This document shows, piece by piece, positions 12,203-24,246 of a DNA stretch of 64,000 nucleotides (the first letter of the stretch is position 1; every line of letters starts with the position of its first letter). The stretch lies in the NCBI GenBank assembly GCA_029844215.1, contig CM056724.1:78387093-78451092 (forward strand), in the 5' to 3' direction. The notes beneath the pieces were generated by a model that saw only the letters and a list, made by a program, of their open reading frames with translations, was not told the origin of the DNA and searched no databases. The DNA is from Przewalskia tangutica (lineage: Eukaryota; Streptophyta; Magnoliopsida; Solanales; Solanaceae). The translations under genes were made by a program, and so were the position numbers.

Positions 12203-12700
12203 TTAAATCAACAAGTAGGAAAATGAGTTACCTGGAGGTGTGGGGAATAAGTGAGGATACTTCTGCCTCATGTCCTCCTCAGCTTCCCACGTCATCTCCT
12301 CCCTGAGCTCGTTCCGCCACAAGACTTTGACGGAAGCCACGCCTCGTCCGCAGACGCCTAACGACGATCGATTATCGCTATGGAATCTCTCATACGATAA
12401 CCCTCGGTCACCGACATCGTCAATCGGTGCACTCTAGATGAATCCTCGATACATCTCCTCAAAGATAGAAACATGAAACACCGGATGCATCGCCTCCAGA
12501 CGGACGGCAGATCCAACTCATAGGCAACCTTGCTTACCTGCGGACAACTGAAGCGGCCCAATGTACCTCGGCCGAAGTTTCCTTCTTCCCGAATCTCATC
12601 ACACCCTTCATGGGTGACACCTTCAGAAAACCCAATCATCAACCCCGAACTCCGATGCCGCGACGATGATCTCGTGATATGACTTGCCGACTCAGGTCAA
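12203..12700 (-). pseudogene. pol: Integrase C-terminus and chromodomain, element E
   Basis: Minus-strand end of pol. The frame at 12358-12642 has AYELDLPSVW and related integrase C-terminal residues. After a frameshift, 12241-12345 encodes a chromodomain tail (VKVLWRNEL, EEMTWEAEEDM, KYPHLF). The reading ends in a stop near 12203. A chromodomain fused to the end of integrase is the mark of chromoviruses and is thought to guide integration to particular chromatin. This form is closest to what I know from the Tekay/Del lineage. Frameshifts separate the parts. Confidence 0.75.
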
Positions 12701-13600
12701 AGAACCGCCTCCGGATAAGCTTCACCTTATCCATCGTCATTGCACCAAATCTGGTCCCACTAATCGCACTCGCCCACATCAAACCAGCCTATCGACCGCA
12801 CTTCCTCCCATACAAGGCCTCATAAGGCGCCATCTGAATCTTGGAGTGGTAGCTATTATTATACGCAAACTCAACGAGAGGCAAATGATCCTCCCCGCTA
12901 CCCCTGAAGTCAATAACACCGGCCCGCAGCATTTCCTCCAGAGGCTGGATCGTGCGCTCTGGCGGTCCGTCTGTCTGAGGATGGAATGCGACTGTGCTCA
13001 CCGGCCCCTAGACCTTTCTCGAAAGACCTCAGGTTAGCGAAATCGGGCTCCTCATGCGATATGATCGAAATAGGGACTCATGCGATCGGCGATCTCGGAT
13101 GTAAAGTCCGCATAATCCTCACCGAAAAGTCGCCCCGACGGAAGAAAGTGGGCTGATTTCGTCGACTGTCGACGATAACCCATATAGAATCATGTCTCCT
13201 CCGAGCGAGGTAATCCGTGATAAAGTCCATGTTGATCACCTCCCACTTCGGTCGGAATCTCTATCGTCGCAACAAACCACCGTGCCTCGGTTCTCTATCT
13301 TCACCACGACAACACGCACCGAGCTACAAACTCGCAACGCCCCTCTTCAAGCCATCCCACCAATACATAGATCTAAGGTCGTGGTACATCTTGGTCGACT
13401 CGACGGATAGAGTAACACGCGCGTGTGCTTCCCTAGAACTCCGCCAAGTCCCGCAATATCCGGAACACACAACACGCCTCAAACCTTAGCACCCCATCGT
13501 GCTACCTCAAAAGGACCCTTTCTCACGGCGGTCAGACACGCACCGCATCAAATCGATCCTCAAATTGCCGCTTCTTCACCTCTCGACGATGGAAGACTCG
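12700..13600 (-). pseudogene. pol: Integrase core, element E
   Basis: Retroviral-type integrase on the minus strand, in several frames. 12789-13001 encodes the region around the third catalytic residue (FHPQTDG, then ERTIQPLE) and the EALYGRKC motif near the end of the core. 13192-13490 on the complementary strand is a shadow of the zinc-binding and first-aspartate region. Small indels prevent a continuous reading. The homologous stretch in element G is open for 315 codons, so many breaks here may be recent or artefactual. Confidence 0.75.
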
Positions 13601-14181
13601 GCAACCTCTCGAACTCGAACCCTGCGCTATCGAATCAATCAAGCGGACACCAAGGCTCGCTAATCGATGCAAATCGCGAACCATGCCCCTCCTCTCCGGC
13701 TGCACATCTGATAGGCTACCCATCGACCTACGACTAAGGGCATCTGCCATAACATTGGCCTTCCCCGGGTGGTACATGATATCAACATCGTAATCCTTAA
13801 GCAACTCTAACCACCGTCTCTGTCGTAAGTTCAGCTCCTCTGGTGAAGATATCTTTGGAGGCTCTTGTGGTCTGTATAAATATCCACATGAACCCCATAT
13901 AAATAGTTCCTCCAGATCTTCAAAGCGTGAATCACCGCTGCCAACTCCAAATCATGGATGGGGTAGTTCCTCTCATGCTTCTTAAGCTGTCGGGATGCGT
14001 ACGCTATAACCTTACCCAGCTGCATCAACACACATCCGAGCCCGACGCCTGACGCATCACAATACACAACATAACCGTCTGACCTCCGGAAGAGTAAGAA
14101 CGGGGCGGTCGTCGCCTCTCTTTCAAAGAATCGAAACCCCGCCACAAGCATCACCATCAAACTTAGCCGCTTACGAGTCAC
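13601..14181 (-). pseudogene. pol: RNase H domain, element E
   Basis: The frame at 13831-14181 (116 aa) is a well-preserved RNase H. It has VVYCDASG (first Asp), HDLELAAV (Glu) and IYTDHKSL (second Asp), plus IAYASRQLK between them. The frame at 13532-13804 continues with YHPGKANVMADALSRR, the usual end of this domain, then runs into the integrase zinc-binding region. RNase H removes the RNA strand during reverse transcription. Confidence 0.85.
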
Positions 14182-14939
14182 CTAGTCAATGGTGCGAGAT
14201 AGAAGCAAACTTCTACGAACCGCCGATAATAACTCGCAAGGCCCGTAAAATTCCGCACCTCCGGAGTAAGAGGTCAGGCCAACTCCCGATCGCCTCGATC
14301 TTGGCCGATTCACCCAAATGCCATCACCACAATATGCCCAAGAAAAGCCACCGGTTAACCAAAACTCACATTTGGAAAACTTGGCGTATAACCGCTGGTC
14401 TCGAGAACTCTCAAAGATGCCTCAAATGCTCGCATGCTCTCGCTCGAGCGAGAATAAACCAAGATATCATCAATGAACACTATCACAAACGTATCCAAAA
14501 TGGTTTGAACACTCGGTCATCAAATCCATGAATACCGCCGAGCATCGTCAACCCAAAGGACATGACCACTGAACTCATAATGCCCGCATCGTCCGAATGC
14601 GATCCTAGGGACATCCGCCTCGACTGCACTGATGATAGCCCGATCGCAGATCAATCTTGGAGAAACATCTCGCGCTCGCAATCGGTCGAACAAATCATCA
14701 ATCACGGGAAGGGTATTCGTTTAATGGTCACCTTGTTCACCGCTCAATCAACACACATGCGCAGCTGCCCCGCCCTTCTTCTTCACGAATATCACGGCGC
14801 TCCGTGGAGAAACACTGGCTCGATGAAGCCCTTTCTCCAAAGAAATCTCTCACCGGTCCTTCAACTCTCTCAACTCGGGCAGCATCCTCAGATGGCGGAA
14901 TGGAAATAGCCGAGTGTCCGCAAAGACATCGATACAAAA
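14182..14939 (-). pseudogene. pol: Reverse transcriptase (C-terminal part), element E
   Basis: RT on the minus strand. The catalytic VFIDD (the YxDD-type box) is encoded at about 14465-14479. Upstream residues (DDLFDRLR, ICDRAII) are in the frame at 14520-14705, and 14737-14991 carries the N-terminal palm region. Frameshifts break it into pieces. At 14939/14940 element G interrupts the gene; the coding sequence resumes at 44372 (AAAACTCTATCTCC), as in the uninterrupted copy near 39831. Confidence 0.8.
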
Positions 14940-15062
14940 TCGCGACGATTGCCCGGCTCGCATCGTGCCTTACCCGCACCCAAGTAGTCATACATCAGTA
15001 ATCAATGAACATAAGACAAGACAAGAAACATTATGAAAGAGAAACAGTTTATTCGATGAAAA
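14940..15062 (-). mobile_element. Left LTR of G, segment 1
   Basis: First 123 bp of G's left LTR, from the degraded terminus to the insertion point of element C. The sequence CATACATCAGTAATC...GATGAAAA matches the start of G's right LTR (41907-42030). Confidence 0.8.
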
Positions 15063-15659
15063 TGTAACGACCGCCCGGCCCGCATCGTGCCTTATCCTGC
15101 ACCCTAGTGATACAATCATCGAGAAAACCAATGGAAAATAAAACTTTAACAAGAAACAAGATATATGAACATAAACAAAGGCCAACCCAACTGCACCTTT
15201 CAATAACATAAATAAATACAAATTTCTTTCAAAACGAGCTTTAATCCTTTTTACAACCCCGCCACAACAAGATTACATGCACTCTAAGATTTACAACAAC
15301 TATGACGGACAGTCTCGCCATACCCCGAATGTACAAGAACCTACAACTCAGTGGAACACATACCGAAAGATAAGCCTCCGAGAAACGGAGCTTCCTAAAA
15401 CGCCGAATCGAGATCCTAAGAGCGAGGATCCACGGCCGATGTACCTCTACTGCGGATTTAACGCAGCTCGGGCGAGGTCAAGATAACAGTACCAAGTATG
15501 TGAAATCAGAAAATATCAGAATGAAATCATACTAGTCTATATAAAGCAGAGACATGTATGATAACCAAACTCTGATTCACAACATAAAAGCGAATATGTC
15601 GACTGTGACTCACGCCTCAAGTCATCACTCAAATATAACTATGGGTCTCACGCCCACAA

Positions 15660-15970
15660 CATCAATCATGTTCGCATCACGGCGCATGCCCCGACTGCAT
15701 CGGTGTAGACATGTCCATGATGCAACAATAATACCAATGCCCCATGGCCACATGCCCGAATTCTACCTCGCAGACACGCCCATGTGACATCAACAATAAT
15801 ATCTGGGTGATCAACCCCGCCGCACGCCACATGCCCGAATTCTACCTCGGTGTAGACATGTCCATGTAACCACAATAACAATATATCGGGTAATCAACCC
15901 GACCGCACGGGCCGCATGCCCTGCATCAGACGCAGGTAGACGCCCATGTGACATCAACAACAAGACAAGA
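15660..15970. repeat. Imperfect 90-100-bp tandem repeats in LTR of C
   Basis: Three to four imperfect units, each with CACATGCCC, a GAATTCTACCTCG-type block, an ACATGTCCATG or ACGCCCATGTGACATC block, and TCAACCC. The same array is in the right LTR at about 21350-21650, so it predates this insertion. Confidence 0.65.
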
Positions 15971-16099
15971 ATCAAAATGGAAACATACCCGTGGAATTCT
16001 CCATCACCGCCAAAGACGCCCAAGTAAGTTCTCAAAGTCGACCTCTATCGAGACGCAGAATACGTAAATACCACATTTGCACAACAAAGGCTATCATCA

Positions 16100-16170
16100 C
16101 AAGCATAGGCAAGTTTCACAACAACAAGCATAGGCAAGTTTCACAACAACAAGCATAGGCAAGTTTCACA
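16100..16170. repeat. 25-bp triple repeat in left LTR of C
   Basis: Three copies of AAGCATAGGCAAGTTTCACA with ACAAC spacers. The matching array in the right LTR is at about 21790-21861. Single copies of related sequence occur in other family II LTRs (for example around 2575), so the amplification is specific to C's lineage. Confidence 0.8.
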
Positions 16171-17861
16171 CAACTCAAAGTACTTTCATTTTATGCCAAA
16201 GTTCGTTTTTAACCCCAAAGTACTACATACGTTAAGTTCTTTTAAAAGAGATCCATTACTTTTATAAAAGTCACCCTATACCCGTAGTATTAGAATGACC
16301 AACCCACATTCCTTTTCAAAATCAAGTAACAACATTCTTTCCTAAGTTCCGCTTTGCCTAGTTTCAATTACTCAAGCTTCTCATTTTAGAAAGGTTTCAT
16401 AACTCATAGTCTTAGTCTCTTTTAAAACAATTGAGTAACATATGTCATATATGTGAGTAGTTTATTCTTGTTTATAACGATCTTATTACAAAGAGCATGA
16501 TCTAGAAAATGTAATATCATTTTGTCTTATCTTAGCTTCTATGCAGATGAGGTTTCTACCGGTTTTAATACAACACATCATTATTCAATACATTTTCCTT
16601 TATTAACGCCGCAATGGTCCTGTCGATACACATTCGATTCCCAAATCAAGAAACATTATCCCTTTAAAACCAAGTACTCATTACTCACGAATGAGGTTTC
16701 ACACAACATCCACATTAAAACAAATAAGTTAAGTCTCTTATCTTATAAGATCAAGTCTCTTAACTTCTAACATCAAGAAACCAATTTCACTACATAAGGT
16801 CGTTATAACTAACTTCCCATAAAGCTATTATAACACCCTATGTTTTAAACCAACCAAATCACTTAGCACATGTACGTCTACCGTACTACATAGTTCACAA
16901 CAATCATGCTAGAAAAGATAGGAAGAGGTTCACATACCTCGCGACGATTTATCGACAATAAGCAAAATGCTCCAAGTACTACAACCTTGCTAGCCCTTTC
17001 CACTCCTCGAGTGGAATACGCTACTCTTAGTACTTTCACCTATAAAGGTCACAAACGTCTATTAACCCCAAAACACAAGTTTCTATCTTTCTACGTAAAA
17101 ATTCGCAAGACTCCCGCAACAGCAGCGTAAATCTCCTCCTCTATCGAGGCCGGCTACCAAGCCAACCAGGGGGGGGGGTTTACACGTCTAACCGGACGTG
17201 TACAATTCTACTCAGCAATACTACACAAGTCTACTGCAATACCGTCCTATGTAAATACAGTTCAGTTCAGTTCTTCAGGCTTAAGTCAAAAGACATTGCC
17301 GAATACTAAGTATAGTTCCATATATAGTATACTTCAACTATATATTCTAACAAACATGTAATTTCCAATTACAATAAGGGGACAAGAATATTACCTCGAC
17401 AAGCCCAAAATTATCCAAGTTATAATGTCGATCCTGAGCAAGGTTTAGCTCCTACTCCGTGCGCTCCAAACCACTCCAAACAACCCTTAGAAGTTCTACT
17501 CAACTTACTCAAATACTTCAACCAACTATGAAGATTTCCTTGTGGTTTTGGTTTGAGACTAAAAAGGACAAAAGGCGGATTTTCTGCTCTACGATAGAGG
17601 TATCTTTGGAATACTACAAGGTACAAGGCTAAGGTATTTTGGGTATTATAACAATACTAGGGAGTATTTCTATACCACAACAAGGGTATTATACGAAAAC
17701 AACTAGCAGTGGGTACCCACGCCAAGGCACCACAAAGGGAGGAGGAGGCCTCGGCCAAGACTCTCAAAAGAGGGGATGAGTTGGACGAACTCAACACTAG
17801 AGGGGAGGGATTTTAGGCTTGAAGGTTTCACTGTGGATGAAGAGTTCATCAACATAAGGGG

Positions 17862-17869
17862 TATTTATA
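17862..17869 (-). promoter_or_regulatory. TATA box of left LTR of C
   Basis: TATTTATA on the plus strand, about 690 bp from the LTR start in element sense. This is further in than in the other families because C's U3 has an extra 200-300 bp carrying the second palindrome. Confidence 0.55.
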
Positions 17870-18556
17870 GCAAAACCAAAAGCCAACCAATGGCCAAGAT
17901 CAAGCCATGTGCAAGGCAAGTGTAAGGCCAAGATCAAGCCAAGTGCACCCTAGACCCTACTCCACAAAACAAGCCACAAAACATTGCACAAAACATTGCA
18001 CAAAACAAGGCCAAACAAGGCGAATTGGCCCCACTCGAGCTTCACTTTACCGCCCACTGAGGGTGAAAAGTGTCACCTCTCGTTGGTCCAAAATGTTTCG
18101 CCGCCGGAAAAATCCGCAAAAATACAAAACGACATAGCCGGAATTTTCCTCGCAGTTACGCAAAACGCTTCGTGGAAAAACGACTTAACCATTGTGCCAG
18201 GCACAAATGTCATTCGCCAAGCCACAGGCGGGTGACACGTGTCACCTCCTATTGGCCCTCCAAAAACGTCTTCCAAAAATATCCACAATGGCCAAAATCT
18301 CAAAACAAAGTGGGCTCTACAAAATCAGAATTTCTCCCGTGGCCCCACGTGACCATTTCCAAAATAAAATCTCAAAATTCTAATATAATCTATGAAGTCC
18401 AAATACCAAACTGGGAATCCAATTCCCATTAACGAACCTTTTCTTCACAAATAACCTAAACTTTTCCTAAAACTCACATCTTTCTTTCTTTTCAAAATTT
18501 ACTGCACTCTCGCACGACGTCCTCACATACATACCACCGCAACTACGGGTATAACA

Positions 18557-18589
18557 TTCTCCTCCTTAGAAACATTCGTCCCGAATGTT
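18557..18589 (-). promoter_or_regulatory. Polypurine tract and hairpin, element C
   Basis: TTCTCCTCCTT (18557-18567) is the PPT complement; the hairpin AACATTCGTCCCGAATGTT is at 18571-18589. Confidence 0.8.
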
Positions 18590-19320
18590 CCTTCTCAAGT
18601 CGGATAACGATGAAGTTCCTCTAACAAGTTGTCAACGCCACGCCGCCACGAAATAACACACGTTATCTTCCTTCCTTACCGTGTACTTCTCGAACACTCG
18701 AACTCTCCCAAGACGTACCATACTTGATCATTACCCGCTCTCAAAATCTCGAGTCACTACCTCCAAACTTGGTCATCTTACTAACCTCAAACTTCCTTAA
18801 GGCCATTCCCGCCTTTACGAACCGCTCGTCGAACGCGCCCACGAACTCATACGATGATCATACAAACTTGGGCCTAGCATCCTCGTGACCCTACCACCGG
18901 CGGACCACCTAACTGACCCACCCCAAACCGGGTTACGGGTTGACCCGCAAATTGTCCTCAACCCGACCCCAATCGCGCTAAACTCTTGTTCCCGATCCGA
19001 ACAATCTTACTAATTCACATCATGAAAGCTACCACTTCCATCTCACACTACCCACAGACTTATCACACAAATAAATCCCACGTATACCACTACTCTGATA
19101 AGGGTCAAACATAAAATAAATCTTTAACTCAAGACGACCTTACCCCTAAGGTCTCAGTCGTGACATAGTCTAAGGTTCACACTTACCATGCCCCCATACG
19201 TATCCTCCCAACTAAGCATGTTTTCTAACTCACAATTAACACAACGCTATTCGTATATAGCACATAATAATGAGACCATCATAACAAGCATACCAAAACT
19301 CTAGAGGGTTAAGGATAAAC
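18590..19320 (-). other. Non-coding filler of element C internal region
   Basis: No recognisable domain. About 18840-19320 matches, in reverse complement, the 49240-49860 stretch of element D. Shared blocks include GGGTCACGAG/CTCGTGACCC, the GGTTGACCCGC block and the ATAAGGGTCAAACATAAAATA block. The integrase remnant seen in D at 49880-50700 is missing here, which explains most of the 0.4-kb size difference between the two internal regions. Confidence 0.6.
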
Positions 19321-20536
19321 CTGAAGCTACCGCTCCACTCTAATCATAGGCCCCCGCAGGCGCATAATCGTAGGCGCGGCGAACCACCCATCGATCCGGT
19401 GAGTCGAGTCGTAACATCCGTACCTCGCCTGATGGACTTCCGCAAATGGCCCGCTGGCCGCAAAAATAACAAGCTCCTCGCACCACGACACTCCCGAAAT
19501 GCGGTCTACTACATCGACCACACCGAGGCAGGGTGACCGATCCGCCAACACCCTTACTTCCCCGAAACTCAACCTCGAGCCCGACCGCCCCGAATACTCA
19601 AGGTTGTGGAGGACCACTCTGACCGGGCGGAGGTACAAAACTAGTATCTTCTGAGGCGGTCCGCCTCGAAAGTCACCAAAGGACCTCGTTGTTTTGGCCT
19701 CTTCGCTGATTCGTCATTCCGTCGACCTCCGTGCCTCACATCGGTCAGATGAGCTCGCGTGCGGCAATGTCCATGCCGTGAAGAGCTACTCCCGAACATG
19801 CCTCGACATGTGATCATCGAGCCTCAGAACATATCGGTGCACTCGATCCTCCATACTAGCTACCAACGCTGACGCATCGCCAATGAGTCGAACTCACATT
19901 GTACTCCCGAACCGCACGCCCGCCTGTCTAAGCATCAAAATTTGTACCGCGTTCTCCTCATCCGCGGAGGCAAGAAGTGCGTGAGGAAAGCCCCAAAACT
20001 CATCCCATACTGCTGGAGGTGCATGCTCTCCCGGAAAGCTCCCATGAATCAAACCAATCGATCGCGGTATCACGCATGATGCGAACCAAAGGTCACAGAC
20101 TCGGTCTCAAGCCTTGATCACCCGCACGATCCGTCAGAATCGCCGAATGAACTCCTCGCGATCATCCTCGTGCCTCACCCATAAAACTCGGGCTACAACT
20201 CGTAAAGTCCCGTAGCCTCAAACTATTCGCTTCGGTGCACCACAGCGCCGCTGAATCGGAATCGCGTGATCCAAATTTATCTCATATCCGCCACGACTTA
20301 GCCAAAGAATCGGGCCATCTCCTTGTAACCCATTTCTCCGCCTCTGCATCGGACTGGAGGCTCAGTATCGTGGTCTCAGCCCACCGCCGCGCTCTAAACT
20401 CGCTGGGCCGGGCGCCACAAAACCCGCCGTCTCAAGCACAACCTCGTGTATCGCTCGCTCGCGCCTCGCACTCCAGTATCTCACTAGCAAGACTTCTACT
20501 GTCTTGCCCTTCTGGCTCGTGCGCTTGCGGAGGCAT
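19321..20536 (-). pseudogene. gag: Decayed gag of element C
   Basis: Minus-strand gag remnant. The likely start codon is at 20536 in the context GATTATGCCTCCGCA, matching the gag starts of G (41702), E (55860) and D (48586, MPPRRATR). A zinc-knuckle remnant (CYFCGQR) is encoded at about 19436-19476. Frameshifts are frequent and no long frame survives. Gag proteins form the particle in which reverse transcription takes place. Confidence 0.65.
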
Positions 20537-20722
20537 AATCGTAAAACGAGATACGTCGAGGGTCCAACTTACAACACGCCTCTAAGGCACGATCTCGTAA
20601 TGAGAAGAATGGAAACCAATCCTAAATGTCCTATAGCCTCCTCGATTATAGATGTGGTGCACAACACACCGATAATCAAGACTCTACTAGACACGGTCAG
20701 AGACACTTTCCGAGGATTAATC

Positions 20723-20733
20723 GCTCGATACCA
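20723..20733 (-). promoter_or_regulatory. Primer-binding site, element C
   Basis: TGGTATCGAGC on the minus strand, four to five bases from the 5' LTR end. The 3' end of plant initiator-Met tRNA pairs with TGGTATCAGAGC, so the site lacks one or two bases at CAG. Confidence 0.75.
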
Positions 20734-21349
20734 CTTTTGTAACGACTGCCCGGCCCAGCATCGTGCCTTATCCCGCACCCTAGTGATACAATCATCGAGA
20801 AAACCAATGGAAAATAAAACTTTAACAAGAAACAAGATATATGAACATAAAAAAGCAACCCAACGATTACCTATCAATAACATAAATAAATACAACTCTT
20901 TCAAAACGAATAGCTTTAATCCTTTTACAACCCCGCCACAACAATACTACATGCACTTAAGATTTACAATAACTATGACGACAGTGGCTCCGCCATACCT
21001 CGAATGTACAAGAACCTACAACTCAGTGGAACACATACCGAAGATAAGCCTCCGAGAAACGGAGCTTCCTAAAACGCCGAATCGAGATCCTAAGAGCGAG
21101 GATCCACGACCGATGTACCACTACTCGCGCAGATGAACGCAGCCCCGGGCGAGGTCAAGATAACAGTACCAAGTATGTGAAATCAGAAAATATCAGAATG
21201 AAATCATACTAGTCTATATAAAGCAGAGACATGTATGATAACCAAACTACGCTCACAACATAAAAGCAATCATGTCGATGTGGACTCACGCCTCAAGTCA
21301 TCACTCAAATATAACTATGGGTCTCACGCCCACAACATCAATCATGTTC

Positions 21350-21650
21350 AGATCACGGACGCATGCCCCTAATTCGCAGACGGCAGACATGTCCATGATG
21401 CAACAATAATACCAATGCCCCACGGCCACATGCCCCTAATTCTACCTCGCAGAGACACGCCCATGTGACATCAACAATAATATATCGGGTGATCAACCCC
21501 GCCGCACGGCCACATGCCCCGAATTCTACCTCGTAGACATGTCCATGTAACCACAATAACAATATATCGGGTAATCAACCCGACCGCACGGCCGCATGCC
21601 GGAATATCGTGACGGCAGGTATACGCCCATGTGACATCAACAACAAGACA
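21350..21650. repeat. Imperfect 90-100-bp repeats in right LTR of C
   Basis: Counterpart of the array at 15660-15970, with the same CACATGCCC...AATTCTACCTCG units. Confidence 0.6.
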
Positions 21651-21789
21651 AGAATCAAAATGGAAACATACCCGTGGAATTCTCCATCACCGCCAAAGAC
21701 GCCCAAGTAAGTTCTCAAGAAGTCGACCGCCTCTATCGAGACGCCAGAATACGTAAATACCACATTTGCACAACAAAGGCTATCATCAC

Positions 21790-21861
21790 AAGCATAGGCA
21801 AGTTTCACAACAACAAGCATAGGCAAGTTTCACAACAACAAGCATAGGCAAGTTTCACACA
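21790..21861. repeat. 25-bp triple repeat in right LTR of C
   Basis: Three copies of AAGCATAGGCAAGTTTCACA, as in the left LTR. Confidence 0.8.
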
Positions 21862-23544
21862 ACTCAAAGTACTTTCATTTTATGCCAAAGTTCGGGTTTT
21901 TAACCCCAAAGTACTACATACGTTAAGTTCTTTTAAAAGAGATCCATTACTTTTATAAAAGTCACCCTATACCCGTAGTATTAGAATGACCAACCCACAT
22001 TCCTTTTCAAAATCAAGTAACAACATTCTTTTCCTAAGTTCCAGTTTGCCTAGTTTCAATTACTCAAGCTTCTCATTTTAGAAAGGTTTCATAACTCATA
22101 GTCTTAGTCTCTTTTAAAACAATTGAGTAACTTATGTCATATATGTGAGTAGTTTATTCTTGTTTATAATGATCTTATTACAGCAGCTATGATCTAGAAA
22201 ATGTAATATCATTTTGTCTTATCTTAGCTTCTATGCAGATGGAGGTTTCTACTGGTTTTAATACAACACATCATTATTCAATACATTTTCCTTTATTAAC
22301 GCTGCAATGGTCTGTCGATACACATTCTGATTCCCGAATCAAGAAACATTATCCCTTTAAAACCAAGTACTCATTACTCACGAATGAGGTTTCACACAAC
22401 ATCCACATTAAAACAAATAAGTTAAGTCTCTTATCTTATAAGATCAAGTCTCTTAACTTCTAACATCAAGAAACCATTTTCACTACATAAGGTCGTTATA
22501 ACTAACTTCCCATAAAGCTATTATAACACCCTATGTTTTAAACCAACCAAATCACTTAGCACATGACGTCTACCGTACTACATAGTTCACAACAATCATG
22601 CTAGAAAAGATAGGAAGAGGTTCACATACCTCGCGACGATTTATCGACAATAAGCAAAATGCTCCAAGTACTACAACCTTGCTAGCCCTTTCCACTCCTC
22701 GAGTAGAATACGCTACTCTTAGTACTTTCACCTATAAAGGTCACAAACGATATTAACCCCAAAACACAAGTTTCTATCTTTCTACGTAAAATTGGCAAAG
22801 ACTCTCCCCGCAACAACAGAAATCTCTCCTCTATCGAGGCCGCTACCAAGCCAACCAGGGAGGGGTTTACACGCCTAACCTGACGTACAATTCTACTCAA
22901 AGAATACTACACAAGTCTACCGCAATACCGCCCCATGTAAATACGATTCGATTCTTCAGCTTAAGTCAAAAGACATTGCGAATACTAAGTATAGTTCCAT
23001 ATATAGTATACTTCAACTATATATTCTAACAAACATGTAATTTCCAATTACAATAAGGACAAGAATATTACCTCGACAAGCCCAAAATTATCCAAGTTAT
23101 AATGTCGATCCCGAGCAAGGTTTAGCTCCTACTCCGCGCCTCCAAACCACTCCAAACAACCCTTAGAAGTTCTACCTAACTTCTACTCAAATACTTCAAC
23201 CAACTATGAAGATTTCCTTAGGGTTTCGGTTTGAGACTAAAGGACAAAATGTAGTATTTCCTGCTCTACGTGACAGAGGTATCTTTGGAATACTACAAGG
23301 TACAAGGCTAAGGTATTTTGGGTATTATAACAATACTAGGAGTATTTCTATACCACAACAAGGGTATTATACGAAAACAACTAGGCAGTGGGTACCCCAC
23401 GCCAAGGCACCACAAAGGGAGGAGGAGGCCTCGCCAAGACTCTCAAAAGAGGGGGATGAGTTGGACGAACTCAACACTAGAGGAGGAGGGATTTTAGGCT
23501 TGAAGGTTTCACTCATGGATGAAGAGTTCATCAACATAAGTGGG

Positions 23545-23552
23545 TATTTATA
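23545..23552 (-). promoter_or_regulatory. TATA box of right LTR of C
   Basis: TATTTATA on the plus strand, about 695 bp from the LTR start in element sense; this LTR is the 5' one and would drive transcription. Confidence 0.55.
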
Positions 23553-23746
23553 GCAAAACCAAAAGCCAACCAACGGCCAAGATCAAGCCATGTGCAAGGC
23601 AAGTGTAAGGCCAAGATCAAGCCAAGTGCACCCTAGACCCTACTCCACAAAACAAGCCACAAAACATTGCACAAAACATTGCACAAAACAAGGCCAAAAC
23701 AAGGCATGAATTGGCCCCACTTGAGCTTCACTTTATCGCCCACTGA

Positions 23747-23764
23747 GGGTGACAAGTGTCACCC
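23747..23764. promoter_or_regulatory. First U3 palindrome, right LTR of C
   Basis: GGGTGACAAGTGTCACCC, 8-bp arms with a 2-base centre. It lies about 195 bp upstream of the TATA box in LTR sense, as in the other LTRs. Confidence 0.5.
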
Positions 23765-23926
23765 TCTCGTTGGTCCAAAATGTTTCGCCGCTTGGAAAAT
23801 CCGCAAAAATACAAAACGACATAGCCGAATTTTCCTCGCAAGTTACGCAAAACGCTTCGTCGAAAAACGACTCTAACCGTGTGTGCACAAATGTCATTCG
23901 GCCAAGCCACCTAGGCGGGTGACACG

Positions 23927-23944
23927 TGTCACCCTCCTATCGCC
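23927..23944. promoter_or_regulatory. Second U3 palindrome with G-box core, right LTR of C
   Basis: GGGTGACACGTGTCACCC is a perfect 18-bp palindrome with CACGTG, the plant G-box bound by bZIP and bHLH factors. It is a second copy about 180 bp from the first; the left LTR has the same site at about 18230-18246. Confidence 0.55.
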
Positions 23945-24246
23945 CTCAAAAACGCTCTTCCAAAAATATCCACAATGGCCAAAATCTCAAAACAAAGTGG
24001 GCCCTACAAAATCAGAATTTCTCCCGTGGGCCCCACGTGACCATTTCCAAAATAAAATCTCAAAATTCTAATATAATCTATGAAGTCCAAATACCAAACT
24101 GGGAATCCAATTCCCATTAACGAACCTTTTCTTCACAAATAACCTAAACTTTTCCGCTAAAACTCACATCTTTCTTTCTTTTCAAAATTTCGCCAGATAC
24201 TCGCACGCACGCCCTCACATACATACTCGCAACTACGGGTATAACA

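Larger units (their letters stand above)
15063..18556 (-). mobile_element. Left (3') LTR of element C, 3.49 kb
   Basis: From TGTAACGACC (one change from the usual terminus) to ACTACGGGTATAACA. Contents in order: repeats of about 90-100 bp with CATGCCCGAATTCTACCTC and GACATCAACAA units (about 15660-15970); a 25-bp triple repeat (about 16100-16170); the conserved CTTAAGTCAAAAGACATTGCC block (17275-17301); a TATA box (17862-17869); and two U3 palindromes (about 18061 and 18230). Almost the same as the right LTR, with scattered small indels. Confidence 0.88.
15063..24246 (-). mobile_element. Element C: family II non-autonomous retrotransposon
   Basis: Complete minus-strand element of 9184 bp: left LTR 15063-18556, internal 18557-20737 (2181 bp), right LTR 20738-24246. 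It sits in G's left LTR: GATGAAAA precedes it and AAAACTTGCC follows, where G's right LTR reads GATGAAAAACTTGCC. The duplication is A-rich and cannot be fixed exactly. The internal region has a PPT, a decayed gag and a PBS but no protease, RT or RNase H, and almost no integrase. It would have needed enzymes from another element. Confidence 0.85.
20738..24246 (-). mobile_element. Right (5') LTR of element C, 3.51 kb
   Basis: From TGTAACGACTGCCCGG to ACTACGGGTATAACA. It has the same internal repeats as the left LTR, the conserved block at about 22957-22980 (one G missing after CA), a TATA box at 23545-23552, and two palindromes at 23747-23764 and 23927-23944. The second, GGGTGACACGTGTCACCC, is a perfect 18-bp palindrome with a CACGTG core. 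Confidence 0.88.

Noticed and set aside
16100..16170. Possible tRNA or small RNA gene in the repeat zone
   Set aside because: No cloverleaf, A/B boxes or other RNA gene signs; simple direct repeats only.
19321..20536. A host gene between the LTRs of C
   Set aside because: Start context, position after the PBS and zinc-knuckle remnant mark it as gag.
20504..21136. 210-codon plus-strand frame
   Set aside because: It spans the gag start, PBS and LTR start of element C on the antisense strand; the residues show no domain.
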